NCBI GenBank assembly: GCA_963580285.1
Contig: OY757025.1
Span: forward strand, 119,441,141 to 119,505,140
Length of the DNA: 64,000 bases
Origin: Lucinisca nassula
Taxonomy: Eukaryota; Mollusca; Bivalvia; Lucinida; Lucinidae
Direction of reading: 5' to 3'
The position numbers and the translations under genes are program-made. The notes under the pieces were generated by a model that was not told the origin of the DNA, did not search any database, and worked only from the letters and a program-made list of their open reading frames with translations. This document shows positions 44,308 through 55,539 of the stretch, piece by piece; within the stretch, counting starts at the first letter, position 1; each line of letters opens with the position of its first letter.

Positions 44308-44647
44308 CACGAAAACACGCCTATATATTTTTAACCCCCTCGAGCCCCACATTTATATAGTGAAACTGGGGTATACAGGGGTAAACCTTTTTTTTTTCTT
44401 ATTTCTCCTCTAAAATATAGAGTGTGGGTACTCGTTAGAACCGCCTCAATGAGGCGGTTCTAACGAGTACCCACACTATATTTTGAGCAGAAATAAGAAA
44501 AATATCAATTGAGGCGGTTCTAACGAGTACCAACACTCTATATTTTGAGCAGAAATAAGAAAAATATCACAATTTTTCATCTTAAAATTTTCATTTTTTC
44601 GGCGATAAAGGTTACAGTGTATTGGTATAGGCGTGTTTTTCGTAATG
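44308..44647 (-). mobile_element. M1 MITE with duplicated core arm
   Basis: CATCACGAAAACACGCC to GCGTGTTTTTCGTAATG. The segment TGAGGCGGTTCTAACGAG to AAGAAAAATATCA occurs twice (about 44450 and 44510). It interrupts R copy 43735-45287. Confidence 0.85.
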
Positions 44648-44837
44648 GAATTATTTGTCTAAACTACGACAGAACCAAGAGCGAGGATTGTGAGCACGTG
44701 CAATTGATTTAAGCCAACATACCCTCCCCCAAAGTAAAAAAATAAATAAATGAATAAAATACTGACCGTTCCAAGGCTGTTTATTATGGTTATAGTTCGT
44801 CTTTGCACGTATGTATTGCTAATATCTTTTTATTTTC

Positions 44838-45115
44838 ATTACGAAAACACGCTTATACAAATACATTGTAAACTTTACCGCCGAAAAATCGACAATTTTC
44901 CGATGAAAAATTGTGATATTTTTCTTATTTCTGCTCAAAAAATGGATTATGGGTACTCGTTAGAACCGCCTCGATGAGGCGGTTCTAACGAGTACCCATA
45001 ATCTATATTTTTGAACACAAATAAGAAAAATAAGGTTTACCCCTGTAAACCCCAGTTTTACTATATAAAAGTGGGGTTCAATGGGTTCCAAATTATATAG
45101 GTGTATTTTCGTGAT
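44838..45115 (+). mobile_element. M1 palindromic MITE
   Basis: CATTACGAAAACACGC to GTGTATTTTCGTGATG with a perfect core. It is the second MITE in the same R copy, in opposite orientation to the first. Frames of 75 and 103 codons here are shadows. Confidence 0.85.
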
Positions 45116-45635
45116 GATGGGGGAACGTAACTGTCCTTTTAGCTTTCTGTTAGTGACGTTTTCATTATGATGAAAGTGTTTTGTGGTTGTTTTGTGTTTG
45201 TGTTTCTTTCCCCCGGTGTCTTGGATGGGAGGGGTGAGGCAATTGTATCGACTTCTGATCATTGCCTTCACTTCTATTTTGATACGTGCCGGGTCAGCAA
45301 CATTCTTTCGGGAACACTGATCCTCAAAACTTTTCTTCGGTTATTCTCTCCTTTGCGGGGGCAGTTGTCAGATGTGCATAACGGTTATGTACATATATAA
45401 GCTTATACAGGTATGGTGTGGCAAGATAAACTGACCGGATCGATCTTACCTTAATAGTATTGACTGTCTGATATAGACAGGTGGTCCTTCTTATCTGTGG
45501 ATGATTTACTAATATATACCCACATGCGTAGTGTGCGTGAAAAGCGCTATGCTCATTATTTCACATAGAAGCAGGTATTTTATCAAAGTTGTGCAATTGC
45601 TTCCGTGCTTTCTTGCTATAATTTTTAATAGCATA

Positions 45636-46985
45636 CACTCAGTGGCCATAAATGAGTTCCCAAAACTGTTTGACGTCGTGATGTCTGTAAATCTGTAACT
45701 TTCCAGATCAAATTACTAAAAAGTAAAAGATCCAATGCATGTTATGTTTAATAGATGGTATTGTTTAATCATTACCAATAACAAATATAGCAATTTGTCC
45801 TAGAAATCTTGCCATGCATAGCTCTGGTATATTCTTCATTTAGAGAACCGTGGTTTTAAAAATGGCTTCAAAATTCTGTGCTGGCTCACAGATTTCTTCT
45901 TATTCTGAATGCTTAAGATTTTCTCATATAATCTATATAATTTTGGTTACTCTGATGTCTTTTTAGTATGATGGACAGCTGAGAAGCCAAATATGTTTAT
46001 ATTTTCCCAATTGAATTAATACATTATAAGAAGTGGGTGGGGTAATTCTACCCCTGACAGAAAAATAGTTGCTATGGAAACATCAAGTAAGTAGGCTGCA
46101 TAGTTTCTATCTAAATTAGTGGCACACTCTCTAATATTTTAGTAACAATCATTGAAAGGAAGTATCTTTCTTTCATATAGGAAATGTAGCTATCAACGGT
46201 GGATAAACGTCTAGATGGATGTTAGTCTTTATGGGGTACCCATAGAGATTGACAAATTTATTGGACACTATTATACAAAAAACAGACGTCTTTTGTAAAA
46301 ATATTGCCTAAAATGGTGCTTTTAATTAACAATATTTTTTACAAAATTTTACAACATATTTTTATCTTGTTTTATGGCGCGCAAAGAGTGCACGGCTGTT
46401 CAAATAAGCCTATTGTTTCCTGGATCTCCTTGCTGCTTCAATCCCCTAAGATACAATCAAACATACAGTTTTTGCTAGAAAGTATTATTCAATATCTTTC
46501 AAATCAGATATAAAACAAAGTCCGTTTTTTGTTGGTTCCCTTGGTGTCTATCACCAAAAATATTTGCTTTTCAGTGATTTTGACGTATTTATGTTCCATC
46601 CGAAAGCAGGTTAAATTTCACATAAAGTGTTGTCTCTAAGTAATATAATACACAATCGGATTGTTTTCCAGTATTTTGCCAACATTTCTGCAAATTTATA
46701 TCTAAAAAGATAAGAAATTGATAATTTTATAAATCTTTTAATACACCTACCCTGATTTTTCAAAGAAAATGTGTTAATCTGAATGCTGTCTGATGTTGCC
46801 ATGGCAACTGATGACATCATTATTGTAATAAATGCTGATGTAAACATATACCCTAAATAATTAGCTGGACCAATTAGCATTTGAGTATGATTTGTAATTT
46901 GGCAGAAAATTGCAATTCTTTCAGATCATATTTTCCCCAAATTTCTTGTCAACCATTGTGGGAACTCATTTATGTCCACTGAGTG
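45636..46985. mobile_element. Mariner-like non-autonomous element, 1350 bp, TA target sites
   Basis: Terminal inverted repeats of about 28 bp: CACTCAGTGGCCATAAATG, AGTTCCCA at the left and TGGGAACTCATTTATG, TCCACTGAGTG at the right, each flanked outside by TA. The length and TIR style fit Tc1/mariner elements. The interior has no D,D34D/E-type transposase frame (longest frames 69 and 89 codons, unrelated), so it is either decayed or a MITE shell with captured DNA. Confidence 0.75.
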
Positions 46986-46987
46986 TA

Positions 46988-47540
46988 AATCTGTGGGCTG
47001 TGTACATCTTGAATATGACTTGTGGGTTTGTTCTTTATCTGCATTATGCTATTTGCGAAATAGATGTTATTTACTTATTCTGGTGAATATCAAAATATTG
47101 TATTGAGTTGGTTGTAAACATCTGAATTTACTCAAGTACGAATTTATCGAAACAAAAAAGATTTTTTTTTTATTTTATACATGACTTTGGCAATGTACTG
47201 TAACTGAACAGCTTAAACAATAAAAAATATGTTTGGGCTACTATTGTGAAAATAGCATGGTCATGTTATTTTTTCAGAATGTGAAAATAGGATAACTTTT
47301 CACAATGTGAAAATATTATTTTTATTTGTTCCATCACTGTTAAGTATGAAATAATATAATATGACACTGGAATCGTTGAGCAAATACCTTGGGACCGTTA
47401 CATTGCCCATTTTAGAGGTATAAAATTTGTTTTATACAAAATCTAATATCTCGAATACATTTTTGTAAATTCGTACGAGTTAGGGGTAGTTCGAACTATT
47501 GAGGATTACATGTTATCATAGCGCCAGTTCATGAGGTGTA
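46988..47540. other. No gene; GTGAAAATA word repeats
   Basis: TGTGAAAATA recurs near 47246, 47280 and 47308. No frame of interest. Confidence 0.4.
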
Positions 47541-47851
47541 CATCACGAAAACACGCCTATATTATGTTGATCCCAATTACGCAAACACGCCTATACAAAT
47601 ACATTGTAACCTTTATTGTCGAAAAAATGAAATATTTAAGCTGAAAATTTTGTCATATTTTTCTTATTTCTGCTCAAAATATAAATTGTGAGTTTTCCCT
47701 AGAGCCGCCTCATCTAGGCGGTTCTAACGAGTACCCACAATCTATGTTTTAGAGCAGAAATAATAAAAAAGGTTAAGCCCTGTAAACCCCAGTTTTACTA
47801 TATAAAACTGGGGTTCAAGGGGTCAAAATTATTTAGGCGTGTTTTCGTTAT
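47541..47851 (+). mobile_element. M1 MITE preceded by a terminal M1 fragment
   Basis: A 30 bp left end (CATCACGAAAACACGCC) stops at GATCCC and is followed at once by a complete M1 starting ATTACGCAAACACGCC. Core AGAGCCGCCTCATCTAGGCG. Confidence 0.75.
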
Positions 47852-48064
47852 GCCTTGAAACCCACTTTCATATTGTATGGGTAAACCTTTATCTTATTTC
47901 TGCTCTAAAATATAGATTGTGAATACTCGTAACAACCGCTAAAATGAGGCGGTTCTACCGATTACTCTAAATCTATATTTCGAGCAGAAATAAGAAAAAT
48001 ATCACAATGTTTCATCTTAAATTTTCTTTTTGTTTCGGCGGTATAGTTTCCAATGTATTAAAGG

Positions 48065-48210
48065 TGCATTATTGAGCTACCGGGTCATCATAATTGTTCA
48101 CATTTTTGCATAAAATGCATTCATTTGTATTGTTTTAAAGAAAGATACCGGCTAAATGTGTTTTATTTTTGGAAGCATTTTTTCCAGATAGCTCAATAAA
48201 GCACCTTTAA
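48065..48210. mobile_element. TTAA-flanked MITE, 146 bp deletion form
   Basis: Ends AGGTGCATTATTGAGCT and AGCTCAATAAAGCACCT with TTAA on both sides, the target site of piggyBac- and Kolobok-type transposons. Its right 120 bp matches the right end of the neighbouring longer element, so it is an internal-deletion derivative. Confidence 0.75.
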
Positions 48211-48212
48211 TA

Positions 48213-48754
48213 AGGTGCATTATTGAGCTACCGGGTCTCAAAATTTTTTCTGGTTTTCATCTTCAATGCATACTCCTTTGTCATGTGTACACTTTTGGGG
48301 CCAAATACAGCTTCAGAACTTTGTGAAAATGGTCGTTTTCATTCGTGTTTACCCTTCGCTCTGAACATGTGTTCGGAATTTCTGTTCTAAAAATAAATCT
48401 GTCACTTGACACATACATGGCGACAGTATCGTCTCTGAGTGTCGTTACTTATGGCATGGTATTAAGCGTCATATCTTTTCCGATTCAGGCATGGCCTAAG
48501 CAAATAAGGCCAAAAATGAACGTCGCATAACGTCATATATGGGGATTCTATTTTTGCCACGAACTAAAAATAGATCTAACTAGTGTTCGAAACCTAGTTA
48601 GGGAATCACTCTCAAACTCGTTTACCTGTCATCAAAATTGTTCACATTTTTGCATAAAATGCATTCATTTGTATTCTTTTAAAGAAAAATACCGGCTAAA
48701 TGTATTTTATTTTTGGAAGCATTTTTTCCAGATAACTCAATAATGCACCTTTAA
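48213..48754. mobile_element. TTAA-type non-autonomous element, about 540 bp
   Basis: Starts AAGGTGCATTATTGAGC and ends AACTCAATAATGCACCT then TTAA. The interior (61-codon frame) shows no transposase. With its short sibling it interrupts an M1 MITE: M1 sequence stops at TGTATT and resumes AATATAGGCGTG at 48757. Confidence 0.75.
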
Positions 48755-48834
48755 TATAGGCGTGTTTTCGTAATGAATAGGGATCAATTAAGGATATCTT
48801 TTCGATCTTCTATAAAATAAAGGAATGTTTTTGT

Positions 48835-48890
48835 TTTTATTAGATATGCCTCTATGAGGCGATCCTAATGAGCACACATGAAGATAAAAT
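48835..48890. repeat. Solo MITE core
   Basis: TATGCCTCTATGAGGCGATCC then TAATGAGCACAC, resembling the amplified cores at 10.8 kb, with no MITE ends. Confidence 0.5.
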
Positions 48891-48975
48891 CAAATAATTA
48901 TCCATAAATTGTCCTAAATATATGGGTATTTTGGGCTATGTTAAGAATTGTGTAGGGATCATTCCAGAACCATTA

Positions 48976-49240
48976 TGTAATGAACACCCCTATAACCGCC
49001 AACTTTTAAAAAGAAAACTTGGTTTTACAGGGGTATATATTATGTTTCTTGTTCCTGCTCTAAGACAGGTTGTGGCTGCCAGTTAGAACTGCCTTAATGA
49101 GGTAGTTCTACAATGTAACGGGCACCCACAACCTATGTTTGGAGTATACATAAGAAAAATATTAGACATTTTCATAAGGAAAATAACCGTTTTGGAGATT
49201 CGAAAGAATGCACTTTGTCACACGGATATTTAATCGTTAT
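48976..49240 (-). mobile_element. M2-type MITE
   Basis: ATGAACACCCCTATAACC to TTTAATCGTTATGG. Core GAACTGCCTTAATGAGGTAG followed by a 5 bp irregularity (CAATG) that breaks the right arm. Confidence 0.65.
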
Positions 49241-50431
49241 GGCGAGTTCAAAATATCCGGGATAAACGAGTCATCCCTGTTCGAGATATCGCAGTTTCAC
49301 TGCACATTATAAGTTTATCGAACATGCACTTTAACCCTTTTTGTTCCACATGGAATCTTCCTCCTTATATATAGCAGGAGTCCATTTCAAAATTTGGGGG
49401 TGTCAGGTTGTGTTTTCTTCAAAATTTGTTTGGAAAATGACTGAACTTTTAGCAAACAGTGGAGGCCCTGATCAGACGCCGCGTTCTGTGGCGTCTGATC
49501 TGGGCCTGCACTGTTTGCCCTGGTACCCGTTTTGGAGTACCCGGTACTAAATGGGTTAAGCAAAGAGTCCGATACGGGAGTACACCTTTTGGTGGGGTCA
49601 AAAATGGGACATTAGGCATAGTATGGTACATTGTGCATAATGTAAGGCGGTAGGTGATCTTTTGATGGGTTACGTTACTGAGCGTATAAGCCTTTAATCC
49701 ATTTGAAAAACTGTTTATTTCCAACAGTAGTATTTCATAAGAAGAATTCACAATTCTTATTGTTTTGAAATACTGAAGTGTCAGTTTTTGTTATTTATCC
49801 TAAATGGGTCCTTTGTAGTACTCCAAATTTTAAAAGGACAATTAAACTAAATTTGACACGCACACATCAAATTGTATAAAAATGTTTTAAGATAAATGTA
49901 AGCATAAACAGAAGTCATGTCAAATATGACATCTTAAGTCCTTTGACAATTCGGATTTTGCATGCCGAGTTAAGTAATATCATTATTTGTCAAACGAATG
50001 CTGTTCTTGTTTTGTTGTTTGTGATGTTTTTTTTTCCTCCGAGCTTCGCCATCTTTTCACCATCGGCGCAGCATCGTGTTCCGTGCATTTTAAGCTCGGC
50101 TGTTTTCGAAGAAATCGACGAGGTATTGTCATAGCTCTGGCGTCGTCTGCGTCGTCGTGCAAAAACTTGGACATTTTGTAATATCTCTGTCATTACTGAA
50201 CATATTTACTTGAAACTCGGACTAGTTGTCCATTATGAAAAGGGAAACCCATACCAATAGGTGAGGTATCCCTCAAAATATTTTTGGCAAAGTTATGCCC
50301 CTTTTTCGACTTAGAATTTTTGCAGCCGAGCGTTGGCACCAGCATGCGGTTCTCTTGTTGTTAATAAAGAAGTGTCTAAAACACTCTTGCAAACTCTTTT
50401 ATATAGAGAAAAGTGGGGTCTATATAGAGGA
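49241..50431. other. No gene recognised
   Basis: 49335-49516 repeats the DNA of 35745-35934 (with the H1 hairpin). The overlapping frames of 63-67 codons at 49943-50193 on both strands are shadows of one GC-richer patch. Confidence 0.4.
49454..49516. repeat. H1 hairpin
   Basis: AAACAGTGGAGGCCCTGATC / GATCTGGGCCTGCACTGTTT. Confidence 0.8.
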
Positions 50432-50572
50432 TCTTACATGAGTGTTCATGTATTATTAAATTTATTAAACGAGTTGAGGAAAAGGGATAAAATGCGAGGC
50501 TGTGCCGAGCATTTTATCCCTTTTCCTGAACGAGTTTAATAAATTCAGTAATACATGACCACGAATGTAGGA
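50432..50572. repeat. 141-bp palindrome next to the hairpin array
   Basis: Arms TTTATTAAACGAGTTGAGG / CCTGAACGAGTTTAATAAA and GGATAAAATGC / GCATTTTATCC around a GAGGCTGTGCCGA loop; outer arms TCTTACATG / AATGTAGGA match less well. Unrelated in sequence to the array hairpin 170 bp away. Confidence 0.8.
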
Positions 50573-50743
50573 TTCTATTTATCATATGACATTTAAAGCG
50601 CATTTTATTCACGATTGTTTACAAAAAAAAACGTCACTATTCCGCCGTTAGTAAATGCGACGTCGTTAACATGTAACGTTACGGGAAATATCTAGCTAAT
50701 TTGCATATTTTATCCACTAGTGGATTATCGCAAATATTACATA

Positions 50744-50886
50744 GAGGTTATTATATGGTAAAGGTGTGCCTCTAAGTCATATTGGCACCGGTATGTCATA
50801 TTGGCCCGAGGGCTTTAGCCCGAGGGCCAATATGACTTCCGGTGCCAATATGACTTAGAGGCACACCTTCACCATATCATAACCTC
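50744..50886. repeat. Large hairpin, array unit 1
   Basis: The two arms read GGTGTGCCTCTAAGTCATAT then TGGCACCGG and the inverse, closing on GGGCTTTAGCCC. The arms are about 65 bases with few mismatches. Copies stand at 51892-52033 and 53044-53186. Confidence 0.9.
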
Positions 50887-51891
50887 TTTATTACATCATT
50901 TATATAGCATAGTAGTTTTATTGCAACGTGAAGAAATGAAGGCAAAGAGAATATTTACTTTTGAAAGGTTGATGCCGGGAACGTTTCATCGAGTGTGTTG
51001 AGGATATATTTTCGGTATCCGCCGAAAAAAAAAAAAAAAGAAATTCCTTTTAAATTATGTAACTGATTAGTAGGCCTACACTAACCATGCTCACGGTAAT
51101 ACAGTAACACAGTAGTGCGCAGCAAATTACATCACAAGTGACGTCGCAACTGTAAGTTTAAAAACAAATCGCCATTTTAAATACAGAATTTCTGCAGTTC
51201 AAAGAATGCGTTTTAAGGTATTTTACAGAATATTTTGTGCTTATTTGAAGACCATTTTAATTTTAAAGGCTCTTAGTGTCATTCATCAAGCTACTGCTTA
51301 ATCGATTCCGTATGTAGCAGTCGGTCGCGGTGTTTGTTTACGTTAAATACAAGACAATTTTTGGGGACATTTTTCCCTCCCACAGATTCCTTCCGTTCGA
51401 TTTCCAGCTCCTCATAAGTGAAGGGATCTGTTCGTTTAATGTTGTTGGCAAGACCTTATTGTTTCAAATGCTGGTACATCCCTGCTGTGCTTGAAAGCAG
51501 CGTCCTTCACAATGCTTCCCAAACGTGAGTGAACTTCCTTTAAAAAGAATTTGGTTTTTCATTTTATCATGCTTGCCACGAAATATCAGACTTTTCTCAA
51601 AATCTGTTGTTATCACTGTTAGCTTCTATCGCCTACTGAGGTCCAGAAGTCGGGTTGACATTGCTTCAAGTGATTTTTCTGCGGCCATTTTGAAGCTTAT
51701 GGAGTACGGTATTAACGTTCCATTGCTATAGTAACAGAGTGGAGCAGTGCCAATATGGAAAGGCAGTGCCAAAAATCCATATTATATGGATTTTTGGCCC
51801 CGTCACGTGACTGTGCCATCAAAAAAGCGAAAAATGAGCCTATATTGAAATATTCTAATGTAATTTTCCTATAGTAGGTATGTAATAAATA

Positions 51892-52033
51892 GAGATTATT
51901 ATATGGTAAAGGTGTGCCTCTAAGTCATATTGGCACCGGTATGTCATATTGGTCCGAGGTCTTTAGCCCGAGGGCCAATATGACTTCGGTGCCAATATGA
52001 CTTAGAGGCACACCTTCACCATATCATAACCTC
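51892..52033. repeat. Large hairpin, array unit 2
   Basis: Same hairpin with a few changes (GGTCCGAGGTCTTTAGCCC loop side; one base missing in TGACTTCGGTGCC), so its arms pair slightly less well than in units 1 and 3. Confidence 0.9.
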
Positions 52034-53043
52034 TTTATTACATCATTTATATAGCATAGTAGTTTTATTGCAACGTGAAGAAATGAAGGCAAAGAGAATA
52101 TTTACTTTTGAAAGGTTGATGCCGGGAACGTTTCATCGAGTGTGTTGAGGATATATTTTCGGTATCCGCCGAAAAAAAAAACAAAAAGAAATTCCTTTTA
52201 AATTATGTAACTGATTAGTAGGCCTACACTAACCATGCTCACGGTAATACAGTAACACAGTAGTGCGCAGCAAATTACGTCACAAGTGACGTCGCAACTG
52301 GAAGTTTAATAAAACAAATCGCCATTTAAAATACAGAATTTCTGCAGTTCAAAGAATGCGTTTTAAGGTATTTTACAGAATATTTTGTGCTTATTTGAAG
52401 ACCATTTTAATTTTAAGGCTCTTAGTGTCATTCATAAAGCTACTGCTTAATCGATTCCGTATGTAGCAGTCGGTCGCGGTGTTTGTTTACGTTAAATACA
52501 AGACAATTTTTGGGGACATTTTTCCCTCCCACAGATTCCTTCCGTTCGATTTCCAGCTCCTCATAAGTGAAGGGATCTGTTCGTTTAAGGTTGTTGGCAA
52601 GACCTTATTGTTTCAAATGCTGGTACATCCCTGCTGTGCTTGAAAGCAGCGTCCTTCACAATGCTTCCCAAACGTGAGTGAACTTCCTTTAAAAAGAATT
52701 TGGTTTTTCATTTTATCATGCTTGCCACGAAATATCAGACTTTTCTCAAAATCTGTTGTTGTCACTGTTAGCTTCTATCGCCTACTGAGGTCTAGAAGTC
52801 GGGTTGACATTGCTTCAAGTGATTTTTCTGCGGCCATTTTGAAGCTTATGGAGTACGGTATTAACGTTCTATTGCTATAGTAACAGAGTGGAGCAGTGCC
52901 AATATGGAAAGGCAGTGCCAAAAATCCATATTATATGGAAATTTTTGGCCCCGTCACGTGACTGTGCCATCAAAAAAGCGAAAAAATGAGCCTATATTGA
53001 AATATTCTAATGTAATTATCCTATAGTAGGTATGTAATAAATA

Positions 53044-53186
53044 GAGGTTATTATATGGTAAAGGTGTGCCTCTAAGTCATATTGGCACCGGTATGTCATA
53101 TTGTCCCGAGGGCTTTAGCCCGAGGGCCAATATGACTTCCGGTGCCAATATGACTTAGAGGCACACCTTCACCATATCATAACCTC
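53044..53186. repeat. Large hairpin, array unit 3
   Basis: Matches unit 1 closely; one change (TTGTCCCGAGG) near the loop. Confidence 0.9.
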
Positions 53187-54234
53187 TTTATTACATCATT
53201 TATATAGCATAGTAGTTTTATTGCAACGTGAAGAAATGAAGGCAAAGAGAATATTTACTTTTGAAAGGTTGATGCCGGGAACGTTTCATCGAGTGTGTTG
53301 AGGATATATTTTCGGTATCCGCCGAAAAAAAAAAAAAAGAAATTCCTTTTAAATTATGTAACTGATTAGTAGGCCTACACTAACCATGCTCACGGTAATA
53401 CAGTAACACAGTAGTGCGCAGCAAATTACGTCACAAGTGACGTCGCAACTGTAAGTTTAAAAACAAATCGCCATTTTAAATACAGAATTTCTGCAGTTCA
53501 AAGAATGCGTTTTAAGGTATTTTACAGAATATTTGTGCTTATTTGAAGACCATTTTAATTTTAAAGGCTCTTAGTGTCATTCATCAAGCTACTGCTTAAT
53601 CGATTCCGTATGTAGCAGTCGGTCGCGGTGTTTGTTTACGTTAAATACAAGACAATTTTTGGGGACATTTTTCCCTCCCACAGATTCCTTCCGTTCGATT
53701 TCCAGCTCCTCATAAGTGAAGGGATCTGTTCGTTTAAGGTTGTTGGCAAGACCTTATTGTTTCAAATGCTGGTACATCCCTGCTGTGCTTGAAAGCAGCG
53801 TCCTTCACAATGCTTCCCAAACGTGAGTGAACTTCCTTTAAAAAGAATTTGGTTTTTCATTTTTCATGCTTGCCACGAAATATCAGACTTTTCTCAAAAT
53901 CTGTTGTTATCACTGTTAGCTTCTATCGCCTACTGAGGTCCAGAGGTCGGGTTGACATTGCTTCAAGTGATTTTTCTGCGGCCATTTTGAAGCTTATGGA
54001 GTACGGTATTAACGTTCTATTGCTATAGTAACAGAGTGGAGCAGTGCCAATATGGAAAGGCAGTGCCAAAAATCCATATTATATGGATTTTTGGCCCCGT
54101 CACGTGACTGTGCCATCAAAAAAGCGAAAAAATGAGCCTATATTGAAATATTCTAATGTAATTTTCCTATAGTAGGTATGTAATAAATGGCGTTATTACA
54201 CTCTAAGACGCGACGTCATATGATAAAAGGTTAT

Positions 54235-54620
54235 ATATAACTGTCAAATATCGAGTGTGGGTTCCCGTTAGAGACGCTTAAACTATACCTTGCGATAACA
54301 CATCAACGGGCTATTACCTCTGTAAGTAGCATTTTCTAGCTAAAGATTTGGTACCTCGAATATAGATTGTCGATGCACATTAGAATGTCTATATAAAGAT
54401 GTTTTAGGCGGGATTGTTAACATGATGTAGGAAGATATTTCAGAGACAGTCAACATCATTAATTAATTATTCCAAATGTCTTATTAGCCTCATCGAGGCG
54501 GTTCTAACGAGTACCGGCAACCTATGTTTTGGAGCAGAAATACGAAAATTAATGTATACCCCCTTAAACCTCATTTTTTCTACATAAAGATGGTTTAGGA
54601 CGGGATTGTTTACATGATGT
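54235..54620. mobile_element. Composite M2-like MITE remnants
   Basis: Contains half cores at 54260 (CCCGTTAGAGACGC) and 54487 (GCCTCATCGAGGCGG), the AACCTATGTTTTGGAGCAG block, and a direct repeat of GTAGGAAGATATTTCAGAGAC (about 54430 and 54620). Confidence 0.5.
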
Positions 54621-55267
54621 AGGAAGATATTTCAGAGACAATAAATCACTCTTTATTTTTTCATAATTGTTTGTTAGCCACAAATGTCGTGAGTACTTTT
54701 GTACGATGAGGTGATTCCAACAAGTGTCTGTCTGTCTAATTTTGGTATTCATCATTGCCGCATCATTTATAGGTGATTCTACGGATAAATTTCAATTAAT
54801 GTTAACTTTGCAACCACCAGATTGTGGTGTAATGTTTCATTACATGGGGTTTCGATGTGATAGCACACAGTTCGTGAAATAAGAATAATGTATTATACTA
54901 TTAAATGGAATGAATAATAACAAGATAAATGCCAAATAAAACATTTGAAAAACACTGTATGTACACAACATACAAAAGCTAAATAGAATTCATTAAAACT
55001 TCACACTAACACAAGGATAATTCTTAAATTATGTTTCTTACATATATCACCCACTCTATCTTGAAGTACTAATATTTGTCACCCAATTAAAGTGGAACTT
55101 TAATATTTGTTTAAACAGTCGTTTAAACAAAACACGCTACCATTTTAGCAGCAAAGGTGAGGTCGATCGAACACAGGAAAATCATTGTTTGCTAACTATG
55201 ACTTTCTTATGAGGACATTTAAATGACTGTTACCTGATCTTACCTTAAGTTTGCCCCTATCATCACG
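54621..55267. other. No feature recognised
   Basis: AT-rich without repeats or frames of note. Confidence 0.4.
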
Positions 55268-55539
55268 TGAACAAGTCCGTGAAATAAAGACCCCCTAAAC
55301 CCCACTTTATATAGAGAAAACTGGGGGTTACGGGAGTAAACATTATTTTCCTTATTTCTGCTCCAAGACATAAGTTGTGGGTACTCGTTAGAACCGCCTC
55401 AATGAGGTGGTTCTAATGAGCACCCAAAACCTATGTTTGGAGTATAATTAAGAAAAATATTACAAATTTTCATCAGATAATTACTTTTTTTTTGTATTTT
55501 GAAAAATTCACTATATCACACGGATGTATTATCGTAATG
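55268..55539 (-). mobile_element. M2-type MITE
   Basis: GTGAACAAGTCCGTG, CCCCACTTTATATAGAG, core GAACCGCCTCAATGAGGTGG, end GGATGTATTATCGTAATG. Confidence 0.7.

Larger units (their letters stand above)
43735..45287 (+). mobile_element. Second family R copy, decayed and split by two MITEs
   Basis: Starting near 43752, diverged RT-end sequence matches the reference copy (CATGTAACTAACTTCAAGAC and AATCAGGG blocks), with stops and a roughly 60 bp loss. It continues through the 3' UTR to 44305, resumes at 44648-44837 and again at 45116-45287. The two gaps are exactly two M1 MITEs. Removing them restores the block order of the reference copy. Ends in TTCACTTCTATTTTG. Confidence 0.8.
47852..48775 (-). 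mobile_element. M1 MITE split by the TTAA elements
   Basis: The left part 47852-48064 has core ACAACCGCTAAAATGAGGCG. The right terminus 48755-48775 (TATAGGCGTGTTTTCG) lies on the other side of the TTAA pair. Confidence 0.75.
50744..54188. repeat. Triple tandem array of a 1.15 kb unit headed by a large hairpin
   Basis: Three direct units (50744-51891, 51892-53043, 53044-54188) are nearly identical over their whole length, differing by scattered substitutions, poly-A length and single-base indels. Each starts with a roughly 140-base hairpin, then AT-rich DNA, an A run, a CACAAGTGACGTCGC block, and ends with AAAATCCATATTATATGG and CACGTGAC. A 68-codon frame (51525-51731, 52674-52880) is lost in unit 3 by a 1-bp deletion, so it is probably not coding. 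ATGCTTCCCAAACGTGAGT before it could be a start codon followed by a splice donor. Confidence 0.9.

Noticed and set aside
46304..46880. Frames of 69 and 89 codons as a mariner transposase
   Set aside because: Neither shows a D,D34D/E-type pattern or a helix-turn-helix; composition is AT-driven.
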